DNA from: Pedobacter foliorum
GTDB lineage: Bacteria; Bacteroidota; Bacteroidia; Sphingobacteriales; Sphingobacteriaceae
Direction: 5' to 3'
Assembly (NCBI RefSeq): GCF_013266735.1
Contig: NZ_JABSNU010000014.1
Location: forward strand, 1 to 64,000
DNA: 64,000 nt
In this document: piece after piece, positions 1-8,462 of the stretch
Layout of the letters: the number at the start of each line of letters is the position of its first letter
Position numbering within the stretch: position 1 is the stretch's first letter
Position numbers and translations under genes: made by a program
The notes under the pieces: generated by a model
Told to the model about the DNA's origin: nothing
Databases searched by the model: none
What the model saw: only the letters and a program-made list of their open reading frames with translations

Positions 1-80
1 TTGTACACTTCAAGAAATATTCAAAGAAAAAAGGCATAGTAAGGAAATACTCAGGACGGATCTCACAACAAACAAAAAAG

Positions 81-121
81 GAAGCCGTATCATCTTTTGA
101 TTAATGATACGGCTTCTTTTT
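81..121 (-). terminator. Terminator following tmRNA
   Basis: A 13-bp perfect stem (GAAGCCGTATCAT at 81-93 with its complement at 104-116) has an A run on the left (74-79) and a T run on the right (117-121). It can therefore end transcription from either side. On the minus strand it directly follows the mature 3' end of tmRNA. Positions 1-80 hold no gene I can identify: two short open frames run through them, but neither is recognisable. Confidence 0.85.
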
Positions 122-123
122 GT

Positions 124-486
124 GGACCCGAAGGGAGTCGAACCCTTGTCCAGTTGTGTGATAAATTATGCTTTCTTCATGCTTATTTTCCAATTAATTG
201 TAGGGATCTGGCGGGCTGGAAACCGACCTAACCTTTCACCTTAGGTACTTTATCTCGCAAATGTAGCGTACCTTACAAATGCCAGCTCCGTTATTTCGAT
301 GCTCCAGATTCTAACCTAACGATGCAGCAGTTAGAGGAACAAAAGCTTATCTAATTCTAAATTAGGCAGCTAAGGCGTAGTTATTTTCGCCAATTATAGT
401 GTGAACGTTATCTTTTAAGTGCTCTCCGTACAACGCACTGCATGCTTACATACTCAGCGCCACCCTGTCAAATCCAGAACGAGCCC
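124..486 (-). ncRNA. ssrA: Transfer-messenger RNA (tmRNA)
   Basis: One-piece tmRNA, which rescues stalled ribosomes by adding a degradation tag. Its 5' end reads GGGCUCGUUCUGGAUUUGAC and pairs with the 3' acceptor strand ending CGGGUCC. A T-arm with GGUUCGACUCC is visible at about 130-147. The tag frame at 362-391 (minus strand) reads GENNYALAA followed by a stop, the form usual in Bacteroidota. The 3' end is probably at 123 or 124; the genomic sequence after the discriminator is not a clean CCA, so CCA may be added enzymatically. A terminator follows directly. Confidence 0.96.
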
Positions 487-556
487 ATTATATGTGCTGA
501 TGGTGTGTGGTTAACTAATCCTTTCCAACCATCAACTTGAAACAAAAGTACTAAAA

Positions 557-1759
557 TTATGCCATAGTTCTACCAGGATATTGTTTTAATGCAATATCAA
601 GACAATCCATAGCATTGTTAAGATCGGTAGTGTTTAGAACATAAGCCATTCTTACTTCGTTTTTTCCAAAGCCTTCTGTTGAGTAAAATCCGGTAGCAGG
701 AGCCATCATAATGGTTGCCCCGTTATGAGAAAAACTTTCGAGTATCCATTGGCAAAACTCATCGGCATCATCTATAGGTAGTTTTGCAACTACATAAAAT
801 GCGCCACCCGGATTAGGACAAAACACACCTTCAATGCTGTTTAGTCTTTTAACTAATGTATCTCTTCTTAGAGTGTATTCTTTGTTTACTTCTTCAAAAT
901 AACTATCAGGAGTATCTACAGCTGCGGTTCCTGCAATTTGCTCAACCATACCTGGACTTAACCTTGCCTGTGCAAATTTTAAAGCAGATTGTATTACTTC
1001 TTTGTTTTTGGTGATGATACAACCCAATCTTGCACCACAAGCGCTATAACGCTTAGAAACTGTGTCAATCACAACCACGTTTTCGTCGATGCCATCCAGA
1101 TATACCGGAGAGATAAACTCTCTGCCATCATAACAAAACTCTCTGTATGCTTCGTCAGAAAACAAGAAAAGATCATATTTTAAGCAAAGCTCTTTAAGCG
1201 CCTCAAGTTCTTCTCTTGAATACAAATAGCCGGTAGGATTATTAGGATTACAAATAATAATGCCCCTGGTTTTGTCGGTTATTAGCTTTTCAAAATCTGC
1301 AATAGGAGGGAGTGCAAAACCATTTTCAATATGTGATAATATTGGTACTACAGTTATATTGCTCATGCAGGCAAAACCATTGTAGTTGGCATAAAAAGGC
1401 TCAGGAACAATGATTTCATCACCTTCATTAATACAGGTTTGCATGGCAATGGTGATGGCTTCGGAGCCACCAACTGTAACAAGAATATCTTCAGGGGTAA
1501 TGTTGTAACCGAGTTTGTTATAGTATTCAGCAAGCTTAGTTCTATAACTTAAGGTACCTTCAGATGGAGTATATGCCCAAACATTAAAATTAATGTTTTT
1601 GATCGCATTTAACATAACCTCAGGCGTGGCTATATCAGGTTGTCCAATATTTAAATGGTACACCTTTTTTCCGTCCTTTTTTGCTTGATCAGCAAATGGG
1701 GTTAATTTTCTAATTGGCGAAGCGGGCATTTGTACCCCTTTCTCTGAGATCCTTGGCAT
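557..1759 (-). CDS. Pyridoxal-phosphate aminotransferase, class I/II (aspartate aminotransferase-like)
   Basis: A 400-residue fold-type I aminotransferase, probably acting on aspartate or aromatic 2-oxo acids in the cytoplasm. Visible motifs are HLNIGQPD near the N-terminus, IICNPNNPTGYLYS in the cofactor region, the SDEAYREF segment, DTVSKRYSACGARLG with the likely PLP lysine, and RMAYVLN with the substrate-carboxylate arginine near the end. Length is normal for the family. The first ATG is favoured because relatives conserve an N-terminus like MPRISEKG..MPASPIRKL. A TACTTTTG box at 1764-1771 lies only a few bases before that ATG, so the message may be nearly leaderless, or the promoter may lie elsewhere. 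In some Bacteroidales such a gene sits inside the aromatic operon; here it is 3 kb away, so an aromatic role is inference. Confidence 0.9.
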   Translation of the reverse strand: MPRISEKGVQMPASPIRKLTPFADQAKKDGKKVYHLNIGQPDIATPEVMLNAIKNINFNVWAYTPSEGTLSYRTKLAEYYNKLGYNITPEDILVTVGGSEAITIAMQTCINEGDEIIVPEPFYANYNGFACMSNITVVPILSHIENGFALPPIADFEKLITDKTRGIIICNPNNPTGYLYSREELEALKELCLKYDLFLFSDEAYREFCYDGREFISPVYLDGIDENVVVIDTVSKRYSACGARLGCIITKNKEVIQSALKFAQARLSPGMVEQIAGTAAVDTPDSYFEEVNKEYTLRRDTLVKRLNSIEGVFCPNPGGAFYVVAKLPIDDADEFCQWILESFSHNGATIMMAPATGFYSTEGFGKNEVRMAYVLNTTDLNNAMDCLDIALKQYPGRTMA

Positions 1760-1770
1760 GGTACAAAAGT

Positions 1771-1800
1771 AAAAAACCTCGTTGATTAACGAGGTTTTTT
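1771..1800 (-). terminator. Perfect 13-bp hairpin terminator after DUF1573 gene
   Basis: AAAAAACCTCGTT (1771-1783), loop GATT, then the exact complement (1788-1800). The stem ends in six A:T pairs on each side, so it works on both strands. It lies between the DUF1573 gene and the downstream aminotransferase gene, both on the minus strand, and so probably separates them into two transcripts. Confidence 0.85.
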
Positions 1801-1822
1801 ATAGAAATATCTTTATTGGATT

Positions 1823-2212
1823 CTATTTAGTACTTCCAGCTACTGTTTCGCCTTTAATGTAAAGAACTTTAGTAGTGGTTTTAGCATTAGAAGTTATAGT
1901 AATACTTTTGCTAAATGGCAGTGCTGCAGTAGGGTTATAAGTAACTTTGATAGTTCCTGTCTCTCCTTTTTTGATTGGAGTTTTAGTGTATTCAGGTACT
2001 GTACAACCACAAGTAGTTTCAACTTTGCTAAGGATCAATGGTTGATCTCCAATGTTAGTGAATTTAAAATCTACAGTTGCAGGTTTGTTGTTAGGAATTT
2101 TTCCAAAGTCATAAGTTTCTTTGTCAAATTTAAACTCAGCGGGTTTAGATTGAGCATTTGATGCAACACTTATTCCTAAAATTAATGTAAATAGTAATAA
2201 TAACTTTTTCAT
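1823..2212 (-). CDS. DUF1573 family exported protein
   Basis: A 129-residue protein with an N-terminal signal peptide (MKKLLLLFTLILGISVASNA, cleavage likely near residue 20). A single immunoglobulin-like DUF1573 domain follows. The family hallmarks are visible: FDKETYDFGKIPNNKPATVDFKFTN..., then the conserved TTCGCTVPEY segment with two close cysteines, and a C-terminal ITITSNA strand. DUF1573 proteins are abundant in Bacteroidota and are of unknown function; they are presumed periplasmic. The gene stands alone, followed by a strong terminator. Confidence 0.9.
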   Translation of the reverse strand: MKKLLLLFTLILGISVASNAQSKPAEFKFDKETYDFGKIPNNKPATVDFKFTNIGDQPLILSKVETTCGCTVPEYTKTPIKKGETGTIKVTYNPTAALPFSKSITITSNAKTTTKVLYIKGETVAGSTK

Positions 2213-2318
2213 CTTATGTGGGGTTTTAAAAACAAATTTAATGTTTTATAGCACAAATCAAAAAGTATTCCAATATATAAATTAACTCACACCGTTAAGT
2301 CATACTTTAGAATTTATG

Positions 2319-2326
2319 TATCTTTG
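2319..2326 (+). promoter_or_regulatory. Promoter -7 box TATCTTTG upstream of the E1 gene
   Basis: TATCTTTG matches the Bacteroidota TAnnTTTG -7 element exactly. It lies inside the first codons of the longest open frame (an ATG at 2316), 19 nt before the ATG at 2346. A transcript from it could not include the 2316 codon, which decides the start in favour of 2346. The -33 region (about 2293-2299, GTTAAG) is only a weak match. Confidence 0.65.
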
Positions 2327-2345
2327 CCCAATAACTGATTTGCTT

Positions 2346-4769
2346 ATGACGCCAAATAGTAAACTTACAACGAACCCAATTGATGCTTCAGAGTTAAGTT
2401 TTGATGATTTCAAAACGATTGTTATTAATGACTATAAAATAGCCTACGAGAGTAGACAGGCTAGTTTATTAGGTCGTAAAGAAGTGTTAACTGGTAAGGC
2501 GAAGTTTGGCATTTTTGGTGATGGTAAAGAGATCCCTCAGATCGCAATGGCCAAAGCTTTTAAAAACGGCGATTGGCGTTCAGGTTATTACAGAGATCAA
2601 ACTTTTGCCTTTGCAACAGGCATTTGTACCCTAAAAGAATTTTTTGCGCAATTATATGCAAACCCAAGTGTAGAAGCTGAACCGGCATCTGCAGGCCGAC
2701 AAATGAACTGTCACTTTGCTACGCGTTCTCTTAATGAAGATGGTAGTTGGAAAGACCTAACGGAGATGAAAAACTCTTCATCGGATATTGCGCCTACTGG
2801 TGGTCAGATGGCTCGTTTAGTAGGTTTGGCTTATGCATCTAAATTGTATAGACAAAATCCTGATTTAAGTTACCTTAAAAATTTCTCGGTTAATGGTAAT
2901 GAGGTCGCATTTGGTACTATAGGCAACGCATCAACCTCCGAAGGTGTATTTTTTGAGTCAATTAATGCTGCCGGAGTTTTACAAATTCCAATGGCTATGT
3001 CTATCTGGGATGATGCTTATGGGATTTCGGTTCCGGCTAAGTATCAGACCACTAAAGAAGATATTTCGGAGATTCTGAAAGGATTTCAAAGGGATGAGGA
3101 ATCGGAAGGTTACGAGATATTTAAAGTTAGAGGTTGGGATTATCCGGCATTATGCGAAACTTACCAGCGCGCTATAGATGTTTGCAGAACCGAGCATGTT
3201 CCTGTTTTAATACACGTTACAGAGGTTACACAACCACAAGGGCATTCTACTTCAGGTTCTCACGAACGTTATAAAGATAAAGATCGTTTAGAGTGGGAGC
3301 GTGAATACGACTGTATTCCGCAGATGCGTAAATGGATGCTCGAATCTGCAATTATTACTGAAGAAGAAATTTCTGAACTGGAAGCAACTGCAAAGAAATT
3401 TGTGCGTGAAACGCAGAGAGAAGCCTGGAATGAGTTTTTGGCAACCATTAAAGTTGAAAAAGAAGAAGTAATAGAGATGATTAAAAGAATTGCCAACGGT
3501 AATCCTGCAATCACAAAAATTGCTTCACTCTTAGCTGGTACACCAGATGCAATGCGTAAAGAGGTGGTTTCTTCGGCACGAAAAACATTGCGTTTTAGTA
3601 TAAACAATCCTTCTCCTGAAAGAGATAATCTAATAAATTGGTACAATGGTCAGGCTTCTTTAAATGAGGATAGATATAACTCTAAACTATTTACTGATGG
3701 TATAGATAGTCCGTTTTTAGTTAAACAGGTTGCCGCTCAATATAGTGAAGAAAGTAAAATGGTTGACGGCCGTGAATTACTGAATGCCTGCTTCGATTCA
3801 AATTTTGCTCGTGATGAGCGTTTAGTAGCCTTTGGTGAGGATTTAGGAGCAATAGGCGATGTAAACCAAGGTTTTGCCGGTTTACAAGCGAAGTATGGCG
3901 ATTTAAGAATTACCGATACTGGTATTAGAGAAATGACAATTGTTGGTCAGGGAATTGGTTTGGCATTGCGTGGTTTAAAACCTATTGCCGAAATTCAATA
4001 CCTTGATTATTTATTATATGCACTTAATATTTTAAGTGATGATCTGGCTAGTTTATCTTACAGAACTAAAGCCGGTCAAAAAGCACCTGTTATCATCAGA
4101 ACTCGCGGGCATAGATTGGAAGGCGTATGGCATTCAGGATCTCCAATGTCGATGATTTTGGGTTCGCTTAGAGGTTTACACATTTGTGTGCCGCGTAATA
4201 TGACGCAGGCAGCAGGTATTTACAATACCTTATTCAGATCCGACGAGCCAGCATTGGTTATTGAATGTTTAAATGGCTACAGGTTAAAAGAAAAACTACC
4301 AGAAAACGTTGGTGAATATACTGTTCAACTTGGTGAGGCAGAGGTAATAAAAACTGGAACTGATGTTACCATTGTATCTTATGGAGCAACTTTAAGAATA
4401 GTTGAGGAAGCTGCAGAAGAACTGGCTCAGCTAGGGATTTCGGTTGAGATCATCGATCCGCAAACACTACTGCCTTTTGATACAAATCATGTCTGTGCCG
4501 AATCATTAAAGAAAACAAATAAATTATTGGTTGTTGATGAGGATGTTCCAGGTGGAGGAGCTGCATTTATTTTACAGCAGGTGCTGGAAGAACAAAATGG
4601 CTACTACCATTTAGATGGACAACCTAGAACGCTTACTGCTAAAGCTCATCGTCCGCCTTATGGGACTGATGGAGATTACTTTAGTAAGCCATCTGTTGAT
4701 GATGTTATCGAAGCTGTGTATAAAATTATGCACGATCATAACGCATCAAAATACCCTTCTATATTTTAA
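2346..4769 (+). CDS. Fused alpha/beta E1 of 2-oxoacid (branched-chain type) dehydrogenase
   Basis: An approximately 807-residue thiamine-diphosphate E1 component with the alpha and beta chains in one polypeptide, the usual arrangement in Bacteroidota. It decarboxylates 2-oxo acids and passes the acyl group to the E2 lipoyl domain. The first half has the alpha-chain signature: GIFGDGKEIPQIAMAKAF, then GQMARLVGLAYASK, and the cofactor segment GNASTSEGVFFESINAAG. The second half, from about residue 465, is the transketolase-like beta chain with FGEDLGAIGDVNQGF, GIREMTIVGQGIG and EIQYLDYLLYALN. A C-terminal transketolase domain follows (IDPQTLLPFD, VVDEDVPGGG). I moved the start to 2346 because a promoter box overlaps the upstream ATG. 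Substrate specificity (2-oxoisovalerate or other) cannot be read from sequence. No E2 or E3 gene is nearby. Confidence 0.9.
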   Translation: MTPNSKLTTNPIDASELSFDDFKTIVINDYKIAYESRQASLLGRKEVLTGKAKFGIFGDGKEIPQIAMAKAFKNGDWRSGYYRDQTFAFATGICTLKEFFAQLYANPSVEAEPASAGRQMNCHFATRSLNEDGSWKDLTEMKNSSSDIAPTGGQMARLVGLAYASKLYRQNPDLSYLKNFSVNGNEVAFGTIGNASTSEGVFFESINAAGVLQIPMAMSIWDDAYGISVPAKYQTTKEDISEILKGFQRDEESEGYEIFKVRGWDYPALCETYQRAIDVCRTEHVPVLIHVTEVTQPQGHSTSGSHERYKDKDRLEWEREYDCIPQMRKWMLESAIITEEEISELEATAKKFVRETQREAWNEFLATIKVEKEEVIEMIKRIANGNPAITKIASLLAGTPDAMRKEVVSSARKTLRFSINNPSPERDNLINWYNGQASLNEDRYNSKLFTDGIDSPFLVKQVAAQYSEESKMVDGRELLNACFDSNFARDERLVAFGEDLGAIGDVNQGFAGLQAKYGDLRITDTGIREMTIVGQGIGLALRGLKPIAEIQYLDYLLYALNILSDDLASLSYRTKAGQKAPVIIRTRGHRLEGVWHSGSPMSMILGSLRGLHICVPRNMTQAAGIYNTLFRSDEPALVIECLNGYRLKEKLPENVGEYTVQLGEAEVIKTGTDVTIVSYGATLRIVEEAAEELAQLGISVEIIDPQTLLPFDTNHVCAESLKKTNKLLVVDEDVPGGGAAFILQQVLEEQNGYYHLDGQPRTLTAKAHRPPYGTDGDYFSKPSVDDVIEAVYKIMHDHNASKYPSIF

Positions 4770-4815
4770 GTAAAAGTATTTAAAAAGAGATCTTTCAGAG
4801 AAGGTAGTTTTATTA

Positions 4816-4895
4816 GAGTCACCTCAGACTTAGGTCAGACTTAACTCAGACTCTCGTTAGACTATAGCCTAATGAGAGTCTGGATTAACTCTGTT
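4816..4895. repeat. Structured palindrome with short tandem CTCAGACT-type repeats
   Basis: Between two convergent genes. Three near-direct copies of (C/G)TCAGACT(T/C) run from about 4823 to 4854. The third starts a 14-bp hairpin: CAGACTCTCGTTAG at 4847-4860 pairs with 4869-4882 through one G.T position. It could act as a terminator for both neighbours, though it lacks a U run, or it could be a small mobile palindrome. Confidence 0.5.
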
Positions 4896-4904
4896 GATTT
4901 TCTT

Positions 4905-5996
4905 TTATGCTAATTTGCTTGATTTGTTGCGAAGCAGGTGATCGGCAAGCACTAATGCTGCCATAGCTTCAACAATTACAACTGCGCGAGGCACAACACA
5001 GGGATCGTGTCTGCCTTTTCCTTTAATTTCTGCAGCTTCACCAGCAGCATTTATCGTTTGCTGATTGTGCATTATTGTTGCAACCGGTTTAAAGGCTACC
5101 GTGAAATTGATTTCCATTCCGTTAGAAATGCCTCCCTGAATTCCACCAGAGAAGTTAGTTAACGTTTTAGGCTGACCTTCGTTTGCTAAAAATATATCGT
5201 TGTGTTCTGAACCCCTCATTTCGCTTCCAGCAAAGCCAGATCCATATTCAAAACCATGAACAGCATTAATGCTTAACATCGCTTTGCCAAGGTCTGCATG
5301 AAGTTTGTCGAATACAGGTTCACCTAAACCAACAGGACAGTTTTTAATAATACAGTTGATCTTTCCACCTACTGTATCACCATCTTTACGTACACCATCA
5401 ATAAATTCAATCATTTGATGTGCTGTAGCAGGATCTGCGCAACGTACAATATTTTCTTCTCTGATAGCTAATAAATCAGCTATGTTTTTACTTTCAAGGT
5501 TGGGTGCTTCAATTTTGCCTACTGTGGATACATGAGCGAAAATTTCAATGCCATGGTGTTTTAACAACAACTTGGCAATGGCTCCTGCAGCAACGCGGGC
5601 AGCTGTTTCACGAGCTGATGAACGACCACCTCCGCGATAATCACGAATGCCATATTTAGCATCGTAAGTATAATCGGCATGAGAGGGACGATAAACGTCA
5701 GTATTGTGACTATAGTCTTTACTGCGTTGATCTTCGTTAGGAATAAGCATTGCAATTGGAGTACCTGTACTTTTGCCTTCAAATGTTCCTGAAAGGATTT
5801 GTACTGTATCACTCTCTTTGCGTTGCGTAGTAATTTTAGATTGCCCTGGTTTGCGTTTATCTAACTCTGATTGTATGAAATCAAGATCGATGGGCAATTG
5901 CGCCGGACATCCATCTAAAATAACACCAATGGCTACACCATGTGATTCACCAAAGGTAGTGATGCGAAATAATTGCCCGAATGTATTGCCTGCCAT
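4905..5996 (-). CDS. aroC: Chorismate synthase
   Basis: A 363-residue enzyme converting EPSP to chorismate, the last shared step of aromatic synthesis, using reduced FMN. Family motifs visible are FGESHG near the N-terminus, YRPSHADYTYDAKYGIRDYRGGGRSSARET, GGGRSSARETAARVAAGA, the central GFEYGSGF, and FSGGIQGGISNG and KGRHDPCVVPRAV toward the end. Length and start (MAGNTFGQLFRITTFGESHG) are typical. It is the last gene of the minus-strand pheA-aroF/CM-aroA-aroC run, 24 bp after aroA, and ends near the palindrome at 4816-4895. It is likely governed by the attenuator at 9357-9588. Confidence 0.97.
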   Translation of the reverse strand: MAGNTFGQLFRITTFGESHGVAIGVILDGCPAQLPIDLDFIQSELDKRKPGQSKITTQRKESDTVQILSGTFEGKSTGTPIAMLIPNEDQRSKDYSHNTDVYRPSHADYTYDAKYGIRDYRGGGRSSARETAARVAAGAIAKLLLKHHGIEIFAHVSTVGKIEAPNLESKNIADLLAIREENIVRCADPATAHQMIEFIDGVRKDGDTVGGKINCIIKNCPVGLGEPVFDKLHADLGKAMLSINAVHGFEYGSGFAGSEMRGSEHNDIFLANEGQPKTLTNFSGGIQGGISNGMEINFTVAFKPVATIMHNQQTINAAGEAAEIKGKGRHDPCVVPRAVVIVEAMAALVLADHLLRNKSSKLA

Positions 5997-6020
5997 TTTA
6001 GAATTATTTTATGTGTTTAA

Positions 6021-7274
6021 TTAAATCTCTGTAACTGTAAATCCTGCCTTTTGTAAATCTTTCCAGAAATCAGGATAAGATTTTTCTACAACATCCATTT
6101 CTTCCAGAACAACCTCATTTATTAACAAACTAAGCGGAGCAAAGGCCATCGCCATTCTGTGATCTTCGTAAGTTGCGAAAGAAACTCTTTCAGGGAAACT
6201 TAGCTGATCACAGTTTAGTGTGTAGATAAAGTTGTCTTCATTTAAAGTTACACCAATCTTTGAAAGCTCATTTTGTAAAGCCAAAATGCGATCAGTTTCT
6301 TTGATTTTTAAGGTTTCGAGACCAGTAAATTTAAGGTTTTTTTGTAAAGCAGCAGCGCATACAATGATGGTTTGTGCTAAATCCGGACAATCTTTTAAAT
6401 CAAGAATTTCATCATTAAAGTTTGTTTCGGAGGTTGTTAGGTTGATTCCTTTGTCGGTTTTAGACGTTTTTACACCAAAAGCCGTCATGATTTCTCTGAT
6501 GCGACTATCGCCCTGTAAGCTTTTATCTTTAAGGTAAGGTAAGCCAATCTGTGCATTTTCGGCAAGGGCAGCTATGCTATACCAGTAAGATGCAGCACTC
6601 CAGTCAGGCTCAACAGCAAGTGTGGCCGACTTAAATGTTTGTGGCTTAACAGTGATATTGTTTCCAGTCCATTCATGAGAAATTCCTGCTTCTTCAAGCA
6701 TGTCTAACGTCATTTTTACATACGGAAGTGAGGTTAACTCGCCTTCAATCTGTAACGTTAGGCCTTGTGGCAAAGTAGGAGCAACCATCAATAAAGCAGA
6801 AATATACTGACTGCTAATGTCGCCTTTAATTTTCACAGTATCAGTGCTTTGCTTTAACGGACCATTGATGTTTAATGGAGGGAATCCATCTTGTTCAAGG
6901 TAAGTAATGTCAGCACCGATGTTTTTTAACGCTTCAGCAAGAATGCCAATGGGGCGTTGTTTCATTCTCTCAGTTCCTGTTAATAAAAAATTACCAGGTA
7001 GGGTAGAAAGCATGGCTGTTAAAAAACGCATTGCAGTACCCGCAGGGCCCACATCAACGGTTTGTTGATGTGGGTTGTTTTGCGAGATATTATTTAATAT
7101 ACTGTTTAAAGTAACAGTATCAGCAGCATTCGACATATTATCAACCTTTACAGTCCCCTTACTCAAAGAGCTGATAACTAATGCTCTGTTACACTCACTC
7201 TTAGAGCCAGTAAGTGTAATTTCTGTATCTATTTGTTTGTTTCCTTTAAAAGAAACAAGCGCATGTTTACTCAT
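6021..7274 (-). CDS. aroA: 3-phosphoshikimate 1-carboxyvinyltransferase (EPSP synthase)
   Basis: A 417-residue enzyme joining phosphoenolpyruvate and shikimate 3-phosphate. Visible motifs are LTGSKSECNRAL at the N-terminus (substrate-binding Lys-Ser-Asn-Arg), VGPAGTAMRFLTA (the PEP-binding loop), RMKQRPIG, GDISSQYISALLM, EPDWSAASYW and YEDHRMAMAF. The loop has Phe where the classical enterobacterial GNAGTAMRP has Pro; from memory this is common in Bacteroidota homologues, so I do not read it as a resistance mutation. It ends 24 bp before aroC and starts 2 bp after the DAHP synthase gene, indicating translational coupling in one operon. Confidence 0.96.
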   Translation of the reverse strand: MSKHALVSFKGNKQIDTEITLTGSKSECNRALVISSLSKGTVKVDNMSNAADTVTLNSILNNISQNNPHQQTVDVGPAGTAMRFLTAMLSTLPGNFLLTGTERMKQRPIGILAEALKNIGADITYLEQDGFPPLNINGPLKQSTDTVKIKGDISSQYISALLMVAPTLPQGLTLQIEGELTSLPYVKMTLDMLEEAGISHEWTGNNITVKPQTFKSATLAVEPDWSAASYWYSIAALAENAQIGLPYLKDKSLQGDSRIREIMTAFGVKTSKTDKGINLTTSETNFNDEILDLKDCPDLAQTIIVCAAALQKNLKFTGLETLKIKETDRILALQNELSKIGVTLNEDNFIYTLNCDQLSFPERVSFATYEDHRMAMAFAPLSLLINEVVLEEMDVVEKSYPDFWKDLQKAGFTVTEI

Positions 7275-7276
7275 TA

Positions 7277-8416
7277 TTAAGACTTAACTTCTGTGTGTGC
7301 TTCTGCTGCAATTCCTTTTTCGGCTTTACCAGCGTTCATAATCTCAGTTTGTTTACGGATAGATTCGCCATGAACTAGTTCTAAGAATTTCTCAGTAAAG
7401 TTTAAATCTAATTTTAATGCTTTTGCGAATGAAATACCTTTGTTAATGATAGCATCCCAACGGTTTACTTGTAAAATTGTAACCTGGTTATCACGTTTGT
7501 ACTCACCAATTTTAGAAACGATGGCCATACGCTCACCTAATTTTTGTAACAAGATATCGTCAATTTTGTCGATTTGCTTACGGAAATCAGCTAATTGATC
7601 AGAGATTGCTTCGTTTTTAGTTTCTGGTTCACGAACAGTTAAGCGATCAACAAGTTCAGATAAAGCAGCAGGAGTTACTTGTTGCTTAGCATCAGTCCAA
7701 GCTACAGAAGGATCAACATGCGACTCGATCATAAGACCTTGCATATCTAAATCTAATGCTTTTTGAGAGATGTAAGGAATTAACTCTCTGTTACCACAAA
7801 TGTGACTTGGATCGTTAATGATTGGCAACTCTGGGCATAATGTTTTTAATTGGATAGCAAGTTCCCACATTGGTTCGTTACGGAACGAGCTTTTCTCGAA
7901 TGAAGAGAAACCACGGTGAATTGCACCTAATTTAGTGATACCAGCACCATTGATACGCTCTAATGCACCAACCCATAATTGTAAATCTGGATTTACAGGG
8001 TTTTTAACTAATACCGGAATGTCAACACCTTTTAAAGCATCAGCAATTTCCTGAACTGTAAACGGGTTTACTGTTGAACGAGCACCAATCCAAAGGATAT
8101 CTACGCCAGCAGCCAAAGCCTCTTCAACGTGTTTAGCATTTGCAACCTCTACAGCTGTTGGTAAACCAGTTTCTAATTTAGCTCTTTTTAACCACTCTAA
8201 ACCGATACTTCCGATACCTTCAAATTCTCCTGGACGAGTACGTGGCTTCCAGATACCTGCTCTTAAAACAGATACTTTTCCAGTAGCTGCCAATAAATGA
8301 GCTGTGGTTAATAATTGCTCTTCAGTTTCTGCACTACAAGGGCCTGAGATAATCAAAGGCTCATTGTTGATGTTAAGCCAGGTGTTTAGCGGTTGAATGT
8401 TTAATTGTAATTTCAT
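7277..8416 (-). CDS. Bifunctional 3-deoxy-7-phosphoheptulonate synthase / chorismate mutase type II
   Basis: A 379-residue fusion. Residues about 1-260 are a DAHP synthase of the compact KDO8P-synthase-like class: IISGPCSAE, RAGIWKPRTRPGEFEGIG, VLVKNPVNPD, GFSSFEKS.FRN and NDPSHICGNR. Residues about 275-365 are an AroQ-type chorismate mutase helical domain: LADFRKQIDKIDDILLQKLGERMAIVSKIGEYKR. The enzyme catalyses the first step of the shikimate pathway and also directs chorismate to prephenate. Fusion to the mutase often gives allosteric control by prephenate in this class. Next to prephenate dehydratase (46 bp upstream), it links pathway entry to phenylalanine output. No tyrA is present in the cluster. 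Confidence 0.95.
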   Translation of the reverse strand: MKLQLNIQPLNTWLNINNEPLIISGPCSAETEEQLLTTAHLLAATGKVSVLRAGIWKPRTRPGEFEGIGSIGLEWLKRAKLETGLPTAVEVANAKHVEEALAAGVDILWIGARSTVNPFTVQEIADALKGVDIPVLVKNPVNPDLQLWVGALERINGAGITKLGAIHRGFSSFEKSSFRNEPMWELAIQLKTLCPELPIINDPSHICGNRELIPYISQKALDLDMQGLMIESHVDPSVAWTDAKQQVTPAALSELVDRLTVREPETKNEAISDQLADFRKQIDKIDDILLQKLGERMAIVSKIGEYKRDNQVTILQVNRWDAIINKGISFAKALKLDLNFTEKFLELVHGESIRKQTEIMNAGKAEKGIAAEAHTEVKS

Positions 8417-8462
8417 TGTTTTGGGGTTATTTATGTTAATTTTTTATGTTAAAATTGATTGT

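Noticed and set aside
1..80. Open frames at the left edge ending at 37-39 and near 105, possibly the end of a gene
   Set aside because: Two different frames stay open for about 30 codons with Lys-rich low-information translation; without upstream sequence none can be chosen.
124..486. tmRNA as attachment site of an integrated island
   Set aside because: tmRNA genes are common integration targets, but no integrase or second copy of the 3' end is visible in the window.
6021..7274. Phe in place of the loop Pro of EPSP synthase as a glyphosate-resistance change
   Set aside because: This loop form is, from memory, usual for Bacteroidota enzymes, so it reflects lineage rather than selection.
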